Of a DNA stretch of 64,000 nucleotides, positions 49,697 to 60,368 are shown one piece after another. The DNA lies in the NCBI GenBank assembly GCA_902560245.1, contig CACELK010000001.1, positions 34,959 through 98,958 on the forward strand. The letters run 5' to 3'. The translations under genes and the position numbers were made by a program. Every line of letters starts with the position of its first letter. Positions within the stretch are counted from its first letter, which is position 1. The notes beneath the pieces are model-generated. The model did no database searches. It was not told where the DNA came from and worked only from the letters and a program-made list of their open reading frames with translations. This DNA comes from an uncultured Pelagibacteraceae bacterium (GTDB taxonomy: Bacteria; Pseudomonadota; Alphaproteobacteria; Pelagibacterales; Pelagibacteraceae).

Positions 49697-50431
49697 ATGG
49701 ATATTGATCCAAAAAAACCATCAATACTTTTGATGCACGGAAGTGGACTTACACATATAGTTTGGTCCCTTCATGAACAGTTTTATTCAGCAAATGGATT
49801 TAATGTTTTATCAATTGATCTACCTGGACATGGGGACTCAGAAGGACCTTCATTAAAATCTATTGAGGAAATGTCTGATTGGGTAAAAAAAATGATGGAA
49901 ACATTGGATATTTCAAAAATAAGTTTTATGGGACATTCACAAGGTGCACTAGTAGGAATTGATTTTGCCTCAAGATATCCTGAGCATATAGATAAATTAA
50001 TTTTAGTTGCAGGGTCAAATAAAATGCCTGTTAACAAAGATCTTATCGACTTAGCAGAGGCTGGAGATGAAAAAGCAGTGCTGTTAATGATGAAATGGGG
50101 TTATGAGGGTTCAAAAGCATTTATAGGAGGAAACCCAGTAAAAAAAATTGTGAACTCAGCAAGAGCAATTAGGGAAGTTTTAGCTGTAGACTTAAATGCC
50201 TGTAATAATTATAAGGATGGCGAAAATGCGATTAAAAAAATAAATTGTTTAACTTTATGTATTTTTGGAGATTTAGATAAAATGGTTCCGATGAAGGTTG
50301 GAGTTAAAATGTCAGAACAAATAAAAAATTCTGAAGTAAAGATAATTTCTAATTGTGGACATATGATTTTATTTGAAAAAGCTTTTGAAATGAGAAAATT
50401 AGTTAACGAATTCATAAAAAAAAGTAAATGA
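49697..50431 (+). CDS. alpha/beta hydrolase fold protein
   Basis: [64 protein letters not shown]. Probably starts upstream of 49697 (see findings). Confidence 0.92.
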   Translation: MDIDPKKPSILLMHGSGLTHIVWSLHEQFYSANGFNVLSIDLPGHGDSEGPSLKSIEEMSDWVKKMMETLDISKISFMGHSQGALVGIDFASRYPEHIDKLILVAGSNKMPVNKDLIDLAEAGDEKAVLLMMKWGYEGSKAFIGGNPVKKIVNSARAIREVLAVDLNACNNYKDGENAIKKINCLTLCIFGDLDKMVPMKVGVKMSEQIKNSEVKIISNCGHMILFEKAFEMRKLVNEFIKKSK

Positions 50432-51537
50432 AAAACTATTTTATTGCTAAATCAAGAAGACTAAGAAGTACTCCTTATACTTCAAGAATTGAGAAACAAG
50501 GAGTTACTGCATATTCGATTTATAATCATATGCTTCTGCCAGCTGCTTTTGGATCGTTAGAGGACTCATATCATCATTTAAAAGAACATGTTCAAATTTG
50601 GGATGTAGCTGGTGAAAGACAAGTTGAAATTTCAGGAAAGGATTCAGCAAAATTAGTTCAACTAATGACGTGTAGAGATCTTTCAAAATCTAAAATAGGT
50701 AGATGTTACTATTGCCCAATAATTGACGATAACGCAGGAATGATTAATGATCCTGTAATTTTAAAGCTACAAGAAGATAGATGGTGGATTTCGATAGCAG
50801 ACTCTGATGTAATATTATTTGCAAAAGGATTAGCAATTGGAAACAATTTAAATGTAAAAATTTTTGAACCAAATGTTGATATAATGGCAGTACAGGGTCC
50901 GAAATCATTTAAGTTGATGGAAAAAATATTTGGAGAAAAAATAACAAAAATGAAATTTTTTGGTTTTGATTACTTTAATTTTGACGGAGCAAAACATCTA
51001 ATTGCAAGATCTGGTTGGTCAAAACAAGGTGGTTATGAAATTTATGTAGAAAATACTAAGTCTGGATTAGCCTTATACGACAAACTTTTTGAAGAGGGTA
51101 AAGAATTAAATGTTAAACCAGGTTGCCCAAATTTAATAGAAAGGATTGAAAGTGCATTGCTATCTTATGGTAATGATATGGATAATGACGATAATCCTTT
51201 AGAATGTGGTTTAGATAAATATGTTAGTTTAGATACAGAGATAAATTTTCTAGGAAAAGATAAATTAAAACAAATAAAGAAAAATGGTTTAATCAAAAAA
51301 TTAATGGGTGTAATAATCGAAGCAAAAGAAATCAATGTATCTAAATCCATAGAACTACTTGATAAAGATAACCTAAAAATAGGTGAGCTTAGATCAGGTG
51401 TTTATTCACCACATTTTAAAAAAGTTATTGGTATCGCTATGATAAATAAACCTTATTATAACCTTTCCCAAACATTTAAAATCTCAATAAATGGAACTAT
51501 TTTCGAGGGAAAAGTTTGCGATTTACCTTTCATTTAG
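50428..51537 (+). CDS. dmdA: dimethylsulfoniopropionate demethylase-like (GcvT/DmdA family)
   Basis: [107 protein letters not shown], closely DmdA-like from memory; overlaps the hydrolase stop. Confidence 0.85.
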   Translation: MKNYFIAKSRRLRSTPYTSRIEKQGVTAYSIYNHMLLPAAFGSLEDSYHHLKEHVQIWDVAGERQVEISGKDSAKLVQLMTCRDLSKSKIGRCYYCPIIDDNAGMINDPVILKLQEDRWWISIADSDVILFAKGLAIGNNLNVKIFEPNVDIMAVQGPKSFKLMEKIFGEKITKMKFFGFDYFNFDGAKHLIARSGWSKQGGYEIYVENTKSGLALYDKLFEEGKELNVKPGCPNLIERIESALLSYGNDMDNDDNPLECGLDKYVSLDTEINFLGKDKLKQIKKNGLIKKLMGVIIEAKEINVSKSIELLDKDNLKIGELRSGVYSPHFKKVIGIAMINKPYYNLSQTFKISINGTIFEGKVCDLPFI

Positions 51538-51552
51538 TATAACTAAATCACA

Positions 51553-52563
51553 ATGAATATAGCAATAGTAGGAGCAACAGGAAATGTTGGAAGAAAAATC
51601 ATAGAAGTACTAGAGAATAAAAATTTTCCTATTTCCGAACTGTATTTGATTGCCTCCTCTAAAAGTGCAGGACAAAAAATAAATTTTAAAGATAAGACTC
51701 ACACAGTAATAGATTTAGAAAAATTTGATTTTTCAAAAGTAAAAATAACTTTTTTTGCAGCGGGAAGCTCAGTAGCGGAAAAATGGGCTCCGATGGCAGC
51801 AAAAAAAACAATTGTAATTGATAACTCAAAATATTTTAGAAAAGATCCCGAAATACCTTTGGTTGTTCCTGAGGTGAATTCAAAAGATTTATCCAATTTT
51901 AAAAATAAAAATATAATAGCAAATGCTAATTGCTCAGTGATACCTATGGTTGTTGTTTTAAAACCTTTACATGATCTTTATAATATAAAAAGAATAGTTG
52001 CCTCAACATACCAATCGGTCTCAGGTGTTGGAAAAGCTGGAATGGATGAACTTTTGTCCCAAACAAAAGAATATTTTGAAGGCAAAAAAATTGTATCCCA
52101 AAATTTTACAAAACAAATAGCGTTTAATGCAATTCCACATATTGATAGTTTTTTAGAAAATGGGTCAACCAAAGAAGAACAAAAAAATCATGATGAGGTT
52201 AAAAAAATTTTAGATAAAAAAATTAATATTACGTCTACTTGTGTTAGAATTCCTGTTTTAGTTTCACATTCAATAAGTGTAAATGTAGAATTTCATAAAG
52301 ATTATAATTTAGGTGAAATAAAGAGTATTTTATCTAAATCACCAGGTTGTAAAGTCATAGATGAACAAAAAGATGGAGGTTATGTTACTCCTGTAGAGGC
52401 AGAAAATAAATATGAAACATTTATTTCTAGAATAAGAAAAGATTCTTCTCAGGCTAATTCTATAAATTTATGGATTGTTTGTGATAATTTACTTAAAGGT
52501 GCCGCATTAAATGCAGTTGAAATTGCAGAAAGTTTAATTAAACAGAACTTACATGACAGATAA
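51553..52563 (+). CDS. asd: aspartate-semialdehyde dehydrogenase
   Basis: IVGATGNVGRKIIEVLE, NANCSVIPMVVVLKPLHD, STYQSVSGVGKAGMDEL, RIPVLVSHSISVNVEF. Confidence 0.96.
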   Translation: MNIAIVGATGNVGRKIIEVLENKNFPISELYLIASSKSAGQKINFKDKTHTVIDLEKFDFSKVKITFFAAGSSVAEKWAPMAAKKTIVIDNSKYFRKDPEIPLVVPEVNSKDLSNFKNKNIIANANCSVIPMVVVLKPLHDLYNIKRIVASTYQSVSGVGKAGMDELLSQTKEYFEGKKIVSQNFTKQIAFNAIPHIDSFLENGSTKEEQKNHDEVKKILDKKINITSTCVRIPVLVSHSISVNVEFHKDYNLGEIKSILSKSPGCKVIDEQKDGGYVTPVEAENKYETFISRIRKDSSQANSINLWIVCDNLLKGAALNAVEIAESLIKQNLHDR

Positions 52564-52936
52564 AAACCCTTTATCGCCGCACATTCAAATTTATAATTGG
52601 CATATATCATCTTTAGTTTCAATTTCTCATAGAATAACAGGAATAATAAATATTATTATTATTTCCTTAGTATGTTTTTGGGTGGCCTTTCTACTTTTAG
52701 GTAATGCAAATTATGATTTTATTCAAAAATTTTTTGAAAGTTATTTTGGAAAATTTTTTATTATAGGTGCTATTTGGTCATTTACTTTTCAAATTTTAAG
52801 TGAGATCAGACATATATTTTGGGACTTAGGATTTGGTTTTGAGATAAAAACTTCAAATATTACCGGCTTATCAGTTATTTTTGGATCATTTATTTTGACA
52901 GCTATAATTTTTATTTTAGGAAGGAATTTATTTTAA
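52553..52936 (+). CDS. sdhC: succinate dehydrogenase cytochrome b556 subunit
   Basis: NPLSPHIQIYNWHISSLVSISHRITG, HIFWDLGFG; followed by sdhD/A/B. Confidence 0.95.
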   Translation: MTDKNPLSPHIQIYNWHISSLVSISHRITGIINIIIISLVCFWVAFLLLGNANYDFIQKFFESYFGKFFIIGAIWSFTFQILSEIRHIFWDLGFGFEIKTSNITGLSVIFGSFILTAIIFILGRNLF

Positions 52937-53265
52937 TGATTAATGCAACAAAAAAATGGATTTTTTTAAAAATAAGTTCTGTTGTACTTATTCCATTAAT
53001 GTTATGGTTTATAATTAGTTTAGTATCATTCTACGATAAAAACTATGACGAAGTATTATTTTTCTTCACTAGCCAACCAACTAAGTTTTTATTTTCATTA
53101 TTTATAGTTTTTGCATATTTTTACTCTGCGCTAAGTATTAGCGAGGTTTTTGAAGACTATATTGAAAGTGAAAAATTAAAAAATGTCGCAAACAAATTAC
53201 TCTTTTTATTTGCTATACTAATACCTATATCTACTTTACTAATATTATTTAAACTAAGTCTATGA
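52936..53265 (+). CDS. sdhD: succinate dehydrogenase membrane anchor subunit
   Basis: Small three-TM protein between sdhC and sdhA. Confidence 0.88.
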   Translation: MINATKKWIFLKISSVVLIPLMLWFIISLVSFYDKNYDEVLFFFTSQPTKFLFSLFIVFAYFYSALSISEVFEDYIESEKLKNVANKLLFLFAILIPISTLLILFKLSL

Positions 53266-55037
53266 GTAAATATAAAATTATAGAACATGAATATGATGTT
53301 GTTGTCTTAGGCGCTGGTGGCGCAGGTTTGAGAGCAGCTGTAGGGCTAAGTGAGGCTGGTTTAAAAACTGCTTGTATATCAAAAGTATTTCCAACTCGAA
53401 GCCACACATCAGCAGCTCAAGGAGGAATTTCTGCAGCATTAGGCAATATGGGAGAGGATGACTGGAGATGGCACATGTACGATACTGTAAAAGGATCCGA
53501 TTGGTTAGGAGACCAAGACTGTATTGAATATTTATGCAAAGAGGCACCAAGAGCTGTTTTGGAGTTAGAAAAATATGGTGTTCCATTTAGCAGAACCGAA
53601 GATGGTAAAATTTATCAAAGACCATTTGGTGGAATGACTAAAAATTATGGAAATGAAACTGTGCAAAGAACTTGTGCAGCAGCAGATAGAACAGGTCATG
53701 CTATACTACACACCATGTATGGACAGGCTTTAAAACATAATACAGAATTTTTTATTGAATATTTTGCTTTAGATTTACTGATGAAAAATGGAGAATGTAA
53801 AGGTTTAATAGCATGGAATTTAAACGATGGAACTATTCATAGATTTAGATCACATATCACAATTATAGCTACAGGCGGATATGGCAAAACTTACTATTCT
53901 TCAACATCTGCTCACACATGCACAGGTGATGGAAATGCTATGGTATTGAGAGCCGGTTTACCTTTACAGGATATGGAGTTTGTTCAATTTCATCCAACAG
54001 GAATTTATGGTCATGGAACCTTAATTTCTGAAGGCGTTAGAGGTGAAGGTGGATATTTATTAAACTCTAAAGGAGAAAGATTTATGGAACGCTATGCTCC
54101 TAAAGCAAAAGATTTAGCATCTAGAGATGTAGTAAGCAGATCAATAGCTGTAGAAATAAACGAAGGAAGAGGAGTGGGAAAAGAAAAAGACCATGTGCAT
54201 CTTCATTTAAACCATTTAGATCCAAAAGTAATAGAGGAAAGGCTTCCAGGAATATCCGAGTCTTCAAGATTATTTGCTGATGTTGATGTTACTAAAGAAC
54301 CAATACCAGTAGTACCTACAGTGCATTATAATATGGGTGGAATTCCTACTAACTACAAAGCCGAAGTTTTAACATTAAATGGATCTGATAAAATTGTTCC
54401 TGGACTAATGGCAATTGGAGAAGCAGCCTGTGTTTCAGTCCATGGTGCGAATAGATTAGGCTCTAACTCATTGATTGATTTAGTTGTTTTTGGAAGAGCA
54501 GCAGCTAAAAGAGCATCTGAAATTGTGAAACCTGGATCACCTCATGAAGAAATACCTGAATCTGAAACAGACAAATGTTTAGATAGATTTGAAAAGTTAA
54601 GAAATGGCAATGGAAGCAATAGAACTGCAGATTTAAGATTAGCTATGCAAAAAACTATGCAGTCAAAATGTGCAGTTTTTAGAACTGAAAAAACTTTAAA
54701 AGAAGGTGTGGAAGAAATAAGAAAGCCCTATGAAGGCATGGAGTCTATTTCAGTAAAAGATAAATCACTAATTTTTAATACCGACCTAGTGGAAACTCTT
54801 GAATTCGATAATTTAATAAGACAGGCTATTGTCACTATAGACTCCGCTTATGAACGAAAAGAAAGCAGAGGAGCTCACGCAAGAGAGGATCATCCTAAAA
54901 GGGATGATAATAATTTTATGAAACATACTTTATCTTGGTGTGAAGGAAGTAAGACGAAGATTGCATACAGAGACGTTCACAGATCAACTTTAAGTAATGA
55001 TGTCCAATACTTTCCACCGCAAGAAAGAGTATATTAA
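53262..55037 (+). CDS. sdhA: succinate dehydrogenase flavoprotein subunit
   Basis: [63 protein letters not shown]. Confidence 0.98.
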   Translation: MSKYKIIEHEYDVVVLGAGGAGLRAAVGLSEAGLKTACISKVFPTRSHTSAAQGGISAALGNMGEDDWRWHMYDTVKGSDWLGDQDCIEYLCKEAPRAVLELEKYGVPFSRTEDGKIYQRPFGGMTKNYGNETVQRTCAAADRTGHAILHTMYGQALKHNTEFFIEYFALDLLMKNGECKGLIAWNLNDGTIHRFRSHITIIATGGYGKTYYSSTSAHTCTGDGNAMVLRAGLPLQDMEFVQFHPTGIYGHGTLISEGVRGEGGYLLNSKGERFMERYAPKAKDLASRDVVSRSIAVEINEGRGVGKEKDHVHLHLNHLDPKVIEERLPGISESSRLFADVDVTKEPIPVVPTVHYNMGGIPTNYKAEVLTLNGSDKIVPGLMAIGEAACVSVHGANRLGSNSLIDLVVFGRAAAKRASEIVKPGSPHEEIPESETDKCLDRFEKLRNGNGSNRTADLRLAMQKTMQSKCAVFRTEKTLKEGVEEIRKPYEGMESISVKDKSLIFNTDLVETLEFDNLIRQAIVTIDSAYERKESRGAHAREDHPKRDDNNFMKHTLSWCEGSKTKIAYRDVHRSTLSNDVQYFPPQERVY

Positions 55038-55810
55038 TGGTACAAATAAATTTACCTCAAAATTCTAAAGTTCAAAAAGGCAAATATTATAAAGATCAAA
55101 CAGGTTCAAAAAATATCAGAAAAGTTAATATTTATAGATGGGACCCTTCTACAGGGGAGAATCCTCGAATCGACACTTACGAAGTAGATATGGATAATTG
55201 CCCTTCGAAAGTATTAGATTTATTAAATAAGATTAAAAATGAAATTGACCCTTCAATTGCTTATAGAAGATCATGTGCTCATGGAGTCTGCGGCTCTTGT
55301 GCTATGAATATGGATGGAAAAAATGGACTAGCATGTACAAAACCACATAAAGAAATCAAAGGGGATATAAATATATATCCATTACCACATTTAAAAGTTC
55401 AAAAGGATTTGATCGGTGACTTAAGCACATTATATAAACAATACGCATCCGTAGAACCTTGGTTAAAAAATTCAAAAAAAGATGAAGGTAAAGAGAATAT
55501 ACAATCAATAGAAGATAGATCAAAATTAGACGGTCTTTACGAGTGTATAATGTGTGCCTGTTGTTCGACTTCTTGCCCAAGTTATTGGTGGAATGGAGAT
55601 AAATATCTCGGTCCAGCTGTCTTACTTCAAGCCTATAGATGGATAATTGATAGTAGGGATGAGGAAAGAAAAGAGAGGCTCAAAAAAGTTGCAGATGAAC
55701 TAAAGCTCTATAGATGTCATACTATTATGAATTGTACTAATGCTTGTCCAAAAGGATTAAATCCAGCAAAAGCAATTGCATCTATAAAGAAAATGCTTGC
55801 AACAAGTTAA
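55037..55810 (+). CDS. sdhB: succinate dehydrogenase iron-sulfur subunit
   Basis: [62 protein letters not shown]. Confidence 0.98.
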   Translation: MVQINLPQNSKVQKGKYYKDQTGSKNIRKVNIYRWDPSTGENPRIDTYEVDMDNCPSKVLDLLNKIKNEIDPSIAYRRSCAHGVCGSCAMNMDGKNGLACTKPHKEIKGDINIYPLPHLKVQKDLIGDLSTLYKQYASVEPWLKNSKKDEGKENIQSIEDRSKLDGLYECIMCACCSTSCPSYWWNGDKYLGPAVLLQAYRWIIDSRDEERKERLKKVADELKLYRCHTIMNCTNACPKGLNPAKAIASIKKMLATS

Positions 55811-55834
55811 TTACTTATTTAAATAATTTTAGCA

Positions 55835-57328
55835 ATGAATTTAATACAGCATTTTGTGAATGGTGAACTTACGTCTGGTTTGTCTAAAAAAAAAGGAAAA
55901 GTTTTTAATCCTGCGACAGGAGAACAAAAATCAGAAGTACTATTAGCAAATAGATCTGATTTAAATAATGCAGCTGATATTGCAAAGAAAGCATTCGAGA
56001 CGTGGTCACTTAAACCTGCTCTTCAAAGAGCCAGAATTATGTTTAAATTTAAAGAATTAATTGAAGAAAATTCTGAAGAAATTACTGAATTAATAGTTTC
56101 TGAACATGGAAAAGTTTATGAGGATGCAAAAGGTTCTTTAACCAGAGGATTAGAAGTAGTAGAGTTTGCGTGTGGTATTCCTCAACTTCTTAAAGGAGAA
56201 TTTTCAGAAAATGTTGGAACAAATGTTGATAGTTGGTCAATGCGCCAACCACTAGGAGTGGTTGCTGGAATAACTCCATTCAATTTTCCAGCCATGGTAC
56301 CTATGTGGATGTTCCCAATAGCAATTGCATGTGGAAATACATTCATTTTGAAACCTTCTGAAAAAGACCCATCTTGTTCAATTAAATTGGCTCAATTATT
56401 GAAAGAAGCTGGACTTCCTGATGGGGTATTCAATGTTATTAATGGCGACAAAGAAGCCGTAGATGCAATTTTAGAAAATAAAGAAATTAAAGCAGTAAGT
56501 TTTGTAGGCTCAACACCTATAGCAAAATATATTTACGAAAACTCAGCTAAAAACGAAAAAAGAGTTCAGGCGTTAGGTGGTGCAAAGAATCATTTAGTTG
56601 TTATGCCTGATTGTGATTTAGATGACGCAGTTAATGGATTAATGGGTGCAGCTTATGGATCTGCGGGCGAAAGATGTATGGCCCAGTCAGTAGCAGTAGC
56701 TGTAGGAAATATTGGAGACGAGCTAGTATCTCGTTTATCTAAAAAAGCAGAAACATTAAAAGTGGGTCCTGGAATGGATAAGAATTCTGAAATGGGTCCG
56801 TTGATCACAAAAGAACATTTAGAAAAGGTGAAAGGATATGTTGATTTAGGCGTTAAAGAAGGTGCGGACCTAGTTGTAGATGGAAGAAATTTAAAATTAC
56901 AAGGATACGAAAATGGTTTTTTTATTGGTGGGTGCTTATTTGATAACGTAAAAAGAGATATGAGAATTTATAAAGAAGAAATATTTGGACCTGTCTTATC
57001 AGTGTTAAGAGTTAAAACTTTTGAGGAAGCAACTAAACTCATTAATGAACATGAGTATGGGAATGGAGTTAGTATATATACTAGAGATGGTGATGCTGGT
57101 AGAACTTTTGCTAGCAAAATCCAAGTAGGTATGGTTGGTATCAATGTGCCAATACCTGTTCCAATGGCATTCCATAGTTTTGGCGGTTGGAAGAGATCAC
57201 TATTCGGCGATAGTGCAATGCATGGAACTGAAGGAGTAAGATTTTATACTAAGCTTAAAACTATAACATCAAGATGGCCATCTGGTATAAGATCAAATGC
57301 AGAATTTGTTATGCCAACTATGAAATAA
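55835..57328 (+). CDS. mmsA: CoA-acylating methylmalonate-semialdehyde dehydrogenase
   Basis: [57 protein letters not shown]. Confidence 0.93.
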   Translation: MNLIQHFVNGELTSGLSKKKGKVFNPATGEQKSEVLLANRSDLNNAADIAKKAFETWSLKPALQRARIMFKFKELIEENSEEITELIVSEHGKVYEDAKGSLTRGLEVVEFACGIPQLLKGEFSENVGTNVDSWSMRQPLGVVAGITPFNFPAMVPMWMFPIAIACGNTFILKPSEKDPSCSIKLAQLLKEAGLPDGVFNVINGDKEAVDAILENKEIKAVSFVGSTPIAKYIYENSAKNEKRVQALGGAKNHLVVMPDCDLDDAVNGLMGAAYGSAGERCMAQSVAVAVGNIGDELVSRLSKKAETLKVGPGMDKNSEMGPLITKEHLEKVKGYVDLGVKEGADLVVDGRNLKLQGYENGFFIGGCLFDNVKRDMRIYKEEIFGPVLSVLRVKTFEEATKLINEHEYGNGVSIYTRDGDAGRTFASKIQVGMVGINVPIPVPMAFHSFGGWKRSLFGDSAMHGTEGVRFYTKLKTITSRWPSGIRSNAEFVMPTMK

Positions 57329-57332
57329 AAAA

Positions 57333-58295
57333 ATGAAAAAAATATCTTTAATTGGTGCTGGACAAATTGGTGGCACTTTAGCTCATTTAATTGGTTTGAA
57401 AGAACTGGCTTCAGAAGTTATTCTTTTTGATGTTGCTAGCGGTATAGCTAAAGGAAAAGCTTTAGATATTGCGCAATCCTCATCAGTAGATGGATTTAAT
57501 GTTAAATTTTTAGGTACTGATAAATATGAAGATATAAAAAATTCAGATGTAATAATTATTACAGCTGGAGTTCCTAGAAAACCAGGCATGAGTAGAGACG
57601 ATCTATTAGGTATAAATCTAAAAATCATTAAACAAGTCGCACAAGGCGTTAAACAACATGCACCTAATGCTTTTGTAATATGTATTACAAATCCCTTGGA
57701 TGTTATGGTTATGGCTTTTCAAAAATATTCAAATTTGCCTACAAATAAAGTAGTTGGGATGGCAGGAATTTTAGATAGTTCAAGATTTAAATTATTTTTA
57801 TCATTAGAGCTAAAAGTTCCTGTAAAAGAAATTGAGGCAATGGTGATGGGAGGCCACGGAGATACAATGGTCCCCTTGCCTAGATTTACAAAAATTTCTG
57901 GAAAACCATTATTAGATTTAGTTAAAGAGGGCAAATTATCTTCTAATAGATTAGAAGAGATAAATCAAAGAACAAGAGATGGAGGTGCTGAGATCGTTAA
58001 GTTTTTAGAGAAAGGATCCGCATTTTATGCACCAGCGGCATCAGGAGTCCAGATGGCTGAAGTTTATTTAAAAGATGAAAAAAAATTGTTACCTTGTGCT
58101 GCCTACCTTAATGGTGAATATGGTATTAACAATATTTATGCAGGAGTACCTGTTATAATTGGTAAATCAGGAGTAGAAAAAATTAATGAAATAAAACTTG
58201 ATGATAAAGAAAAAAAAGAGTTTTTGAATTCAATTGAGGCTGTAAAAAAATTATGGGAAGCTGCATCTAAAATAGATCCAGATCTCTCTAAATAA
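57333..58295 (+). CDS. mdh: malate dehydrogenase
   Basis: [59 protein letters not shown]. Confidence 0.97.
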   Translation: MKKISLIGAGQIGGTLAHLIGLKELASEVILFDVASGIAKGKALDIAQSSSVDGFNVKFLGTDKYEDIKNSDVIIITAGVPRKPGMSRDDLLGINLKIIKQVAQGVKQHAPNAFVICITNPLDVMVMAFQKYSNLPTNKVVGMAGILDSSRFKLFLSLELKVPVKEIEAMVMGGHGDTMVPLPRFTKISGKPLLDLVKEGKLSSNRLEEINQRTRDGGAEIVKFLEKGSAFYAPAASGVQMAEVYLKDEKKLLPCAAYLNGEYGINNIYAGVPVIIGKSGVEKINEIKLDDKEKKEFLNSIEAVKKLWEAASKIDPDLSK

Positions 58296-59455
58296 TGAAT
58301 ATACACGAACACCAGGCAAAACAAATTTTAAAAAAATATGGAGCAACTGTTCCTAACGGAGTTTTTGGACTAACAGTTGAAGAATTAGTTGAAAAATCAA
58401 AATCATTGAAAACTAATAAATTTATTTTAAAAGCACAAATTCATGCAGGGGGCAGAGGTAAAGCTGGCGGTATAAAAATACTTGATAGTATTGAAGAATT
58501 AATAAAGGCATCAAAAGAAATGATGGGTAAAAAACTCGTTACTCATCAGACAGGTCCCGAAGGTAAGGTTGTCAGAAGATTATATGTGGAGGAGGCTTCT
58601 AAAATAGAGAAAGAATTCTATTTATCTTGTTTAGTTGACAGAGCTAGTTCAAAAATTGCATTTATCTCAAGCGATCAGGGAGGAGTAGATATAGAGGAGG
58701 TAGCAAAAAAAAATCCAGAAAAAATTAATACTACAAAAATTGATTATTCTAAAGAAATTTCAAATGAAGACTGTGAAAATATTATAAGAATCTTTACTTT
58801 AAAAAATAAAGAAAAAGAGCAAGCAAAAAATTTAATAAAGGCAATTTACAAAATGTTTGTAAGTACTGATGCTAGTATGGTTGAAATTAATCCTTTAATT
58901 TTGACAGAGGAAGGAAATATAGTTTGTTTAGACGCAAAAGTTAACTTTGATGATAATGCCTTGTTTAAACATCCTGAGATAGCTGATCTTAGAGATTTGA
59001 GTGAAGAAGATCCAATTGAAATAGAAGCGAGTAAACATGATTTGTCTTATATTAAATTAGATGGAAGTATAGGATGCATGGTCAATGGTGCTGGCTTAGC
59101 TATGGCTACAATGGATATTATAAAACTTTATGGAGAAGAACCTGCTAATTTTTTAGATGTTGGAGGCGGAGCATCTAAAGAAAAAGTAACAGAAGCACTT
59201 AAGTTAATTCTCTCAGATAAAAATGTTAAAGGGATTTTAATAAATATTTTTGGAGGGATTATGAGATGTGATGTACTTGCAGAAGGTGTAGTAAATGCAG
59301 CAAAAGATATTAATATTAATGTTCCTCTTGTAGTGAGGTTAGCAGGAACAAATTTTAAAGAAGGAAAAAAAATTTTAGATAATTCAGGATTAAAACTAAT
59401 TTCAGCCGCAAATTTAGATGATGCAGCAAAAAAAATTGTTGAGGCTATAAAATAA
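58295..59455 (+). CDS. sucC: succinyl-CoA ligase subunit beta
   Basis: [43 protein letters not shown]. Confidence 0.98.
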   Translation: MNIHEHQAKQILKKYGATVPNGVFGLTVEELVEKSKSLKTNKFILKAQIHAGGRGKAGGIKILDSIEELIKASKEMMGKKLVTHQTGPEGKVVRRLYVEEASKIEKEFYLSCLVDRASSKIAFISSDQGGVDIEEVAKKNPEKINTTKIDYSKEISNEDCENIIRIFTLKNKEKEQAKNLIKAIYKMFVSTDASMVEINPLILTEEGNIVCLDAKVNFDDNALFKHPEIADLRDLSEEDPIEIEASKHDLSYIKLDGSIGCMVNGAGLAMATMDIIKLYGEEPANFLDVGGGASKEKVTEALKLILSDKNVKGILINIFGGIMRCDVLAEGVVNAAKDININVPLVVRLAGTNFKEGKKILDNSGLKLISAANLDDAAKKIVEAIK

Positions 59456-59456
59456 A

Positions 59457-60332
59457 ATGTCAATTCTAGTTAATAAAAATACAAAAGTAATTTGCCAAGG
59501 TTTTACTGGATCTCATGGCACATTTCATTCTCAACAAGCAATTGATTATGGAACAAATTTAGTAGGCGGTGTTACTCCGAAAAAAGGAGGACAAGTACAT
59601 CTAGATCGGCCTGTTTTTAATACTGTTGAAGAAGCAAAAAATCAAACTGGTGCTAACGCAAGCATGATTTACGTTCCTGCTAAATTTGCTGCATCTGCAA
59701 TAATCGAAGCAATTGAATCGTCTATAGAGATCATAGTTTGTGTTACCGAAGGAATACCAGTTCAAGATATGCTTAAAGTTAAATTAAAATTAATGAACTC
59801 AAAAAGTAGATTAATAGGACCTAATTGCCCAGGAATAATTACTCCTGATGAATGTAAAATTGGGATTATGCCTGGAATTATCCACAAGAAAGGGAGCGTA
59901 GGTATTGTTTCAAGGTCAGGCACTTTAACTTATGAAGCAGTTGCTCAAACTACAGAAAATGGATTAGGTCAATCATCATGTATCGGCATTGGTGGAGATC
60001 CTATAAATGGAACAAGTTTTATTGATTGTTTAGATTTATTTTTGAAGGATGATGAAACTAAATCAATTTTAATGATTGGTGAAATAGGTGGAAATTCTGA
60101 GGAAGATGCGTCTGAATTCTTAAAAAATCATAAAATTAAAAAACCAATAGTTGGTTTTATTGCTGGAATCACGGCCCCTCCTGGAAAGAGGATGGGTCAT
60201 GCGGGAGCTATTATCTCAGGAGGTAAAGGAACAGCTCAAGATAAAATAAATAAAATGAAAGAATGTGGAATAACAATAGCTGAATCACCAGCAGAAATGG
60301 GCAAAACTTTATTAAATAAATTGTCTAATTGA
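59457..60332 (+). CDS. sucD: succinyl-CoA ligase subunit alpha
   Basis: [38 protein letters not shown]-like [24 protein letters not shown]. Confidence 0.98.
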   Translation: MSILVNKNTKVICQGFTGSHGTFHSQQAIDYGTNLVGGVTPKKGGQVHLDRPVFNTVEEAKNQTGANASMIYVPAKFAASAIIEAIESSIEIIVCVTEGIPVQDMLKVKLKLMNSKSRLIGPNCPGIITPDECKIGIMPGIIHKKGSVGIVSRSGTLTYEAVAQTTENGLGQSSCIGIGGDPINGTSFIDCLDLFLKDDETKSILMIGEIGGNSEEDASEFLKNHKIKKPIVGFIAGITAPPGKRMGHAGAIISGGKGTAQDKINKMKECGITIAESPAEMGKTLLNKLSN

Positions 60333-60368
60333 AAAACTAATCACAGCTAATATAATAGAATAATATTA

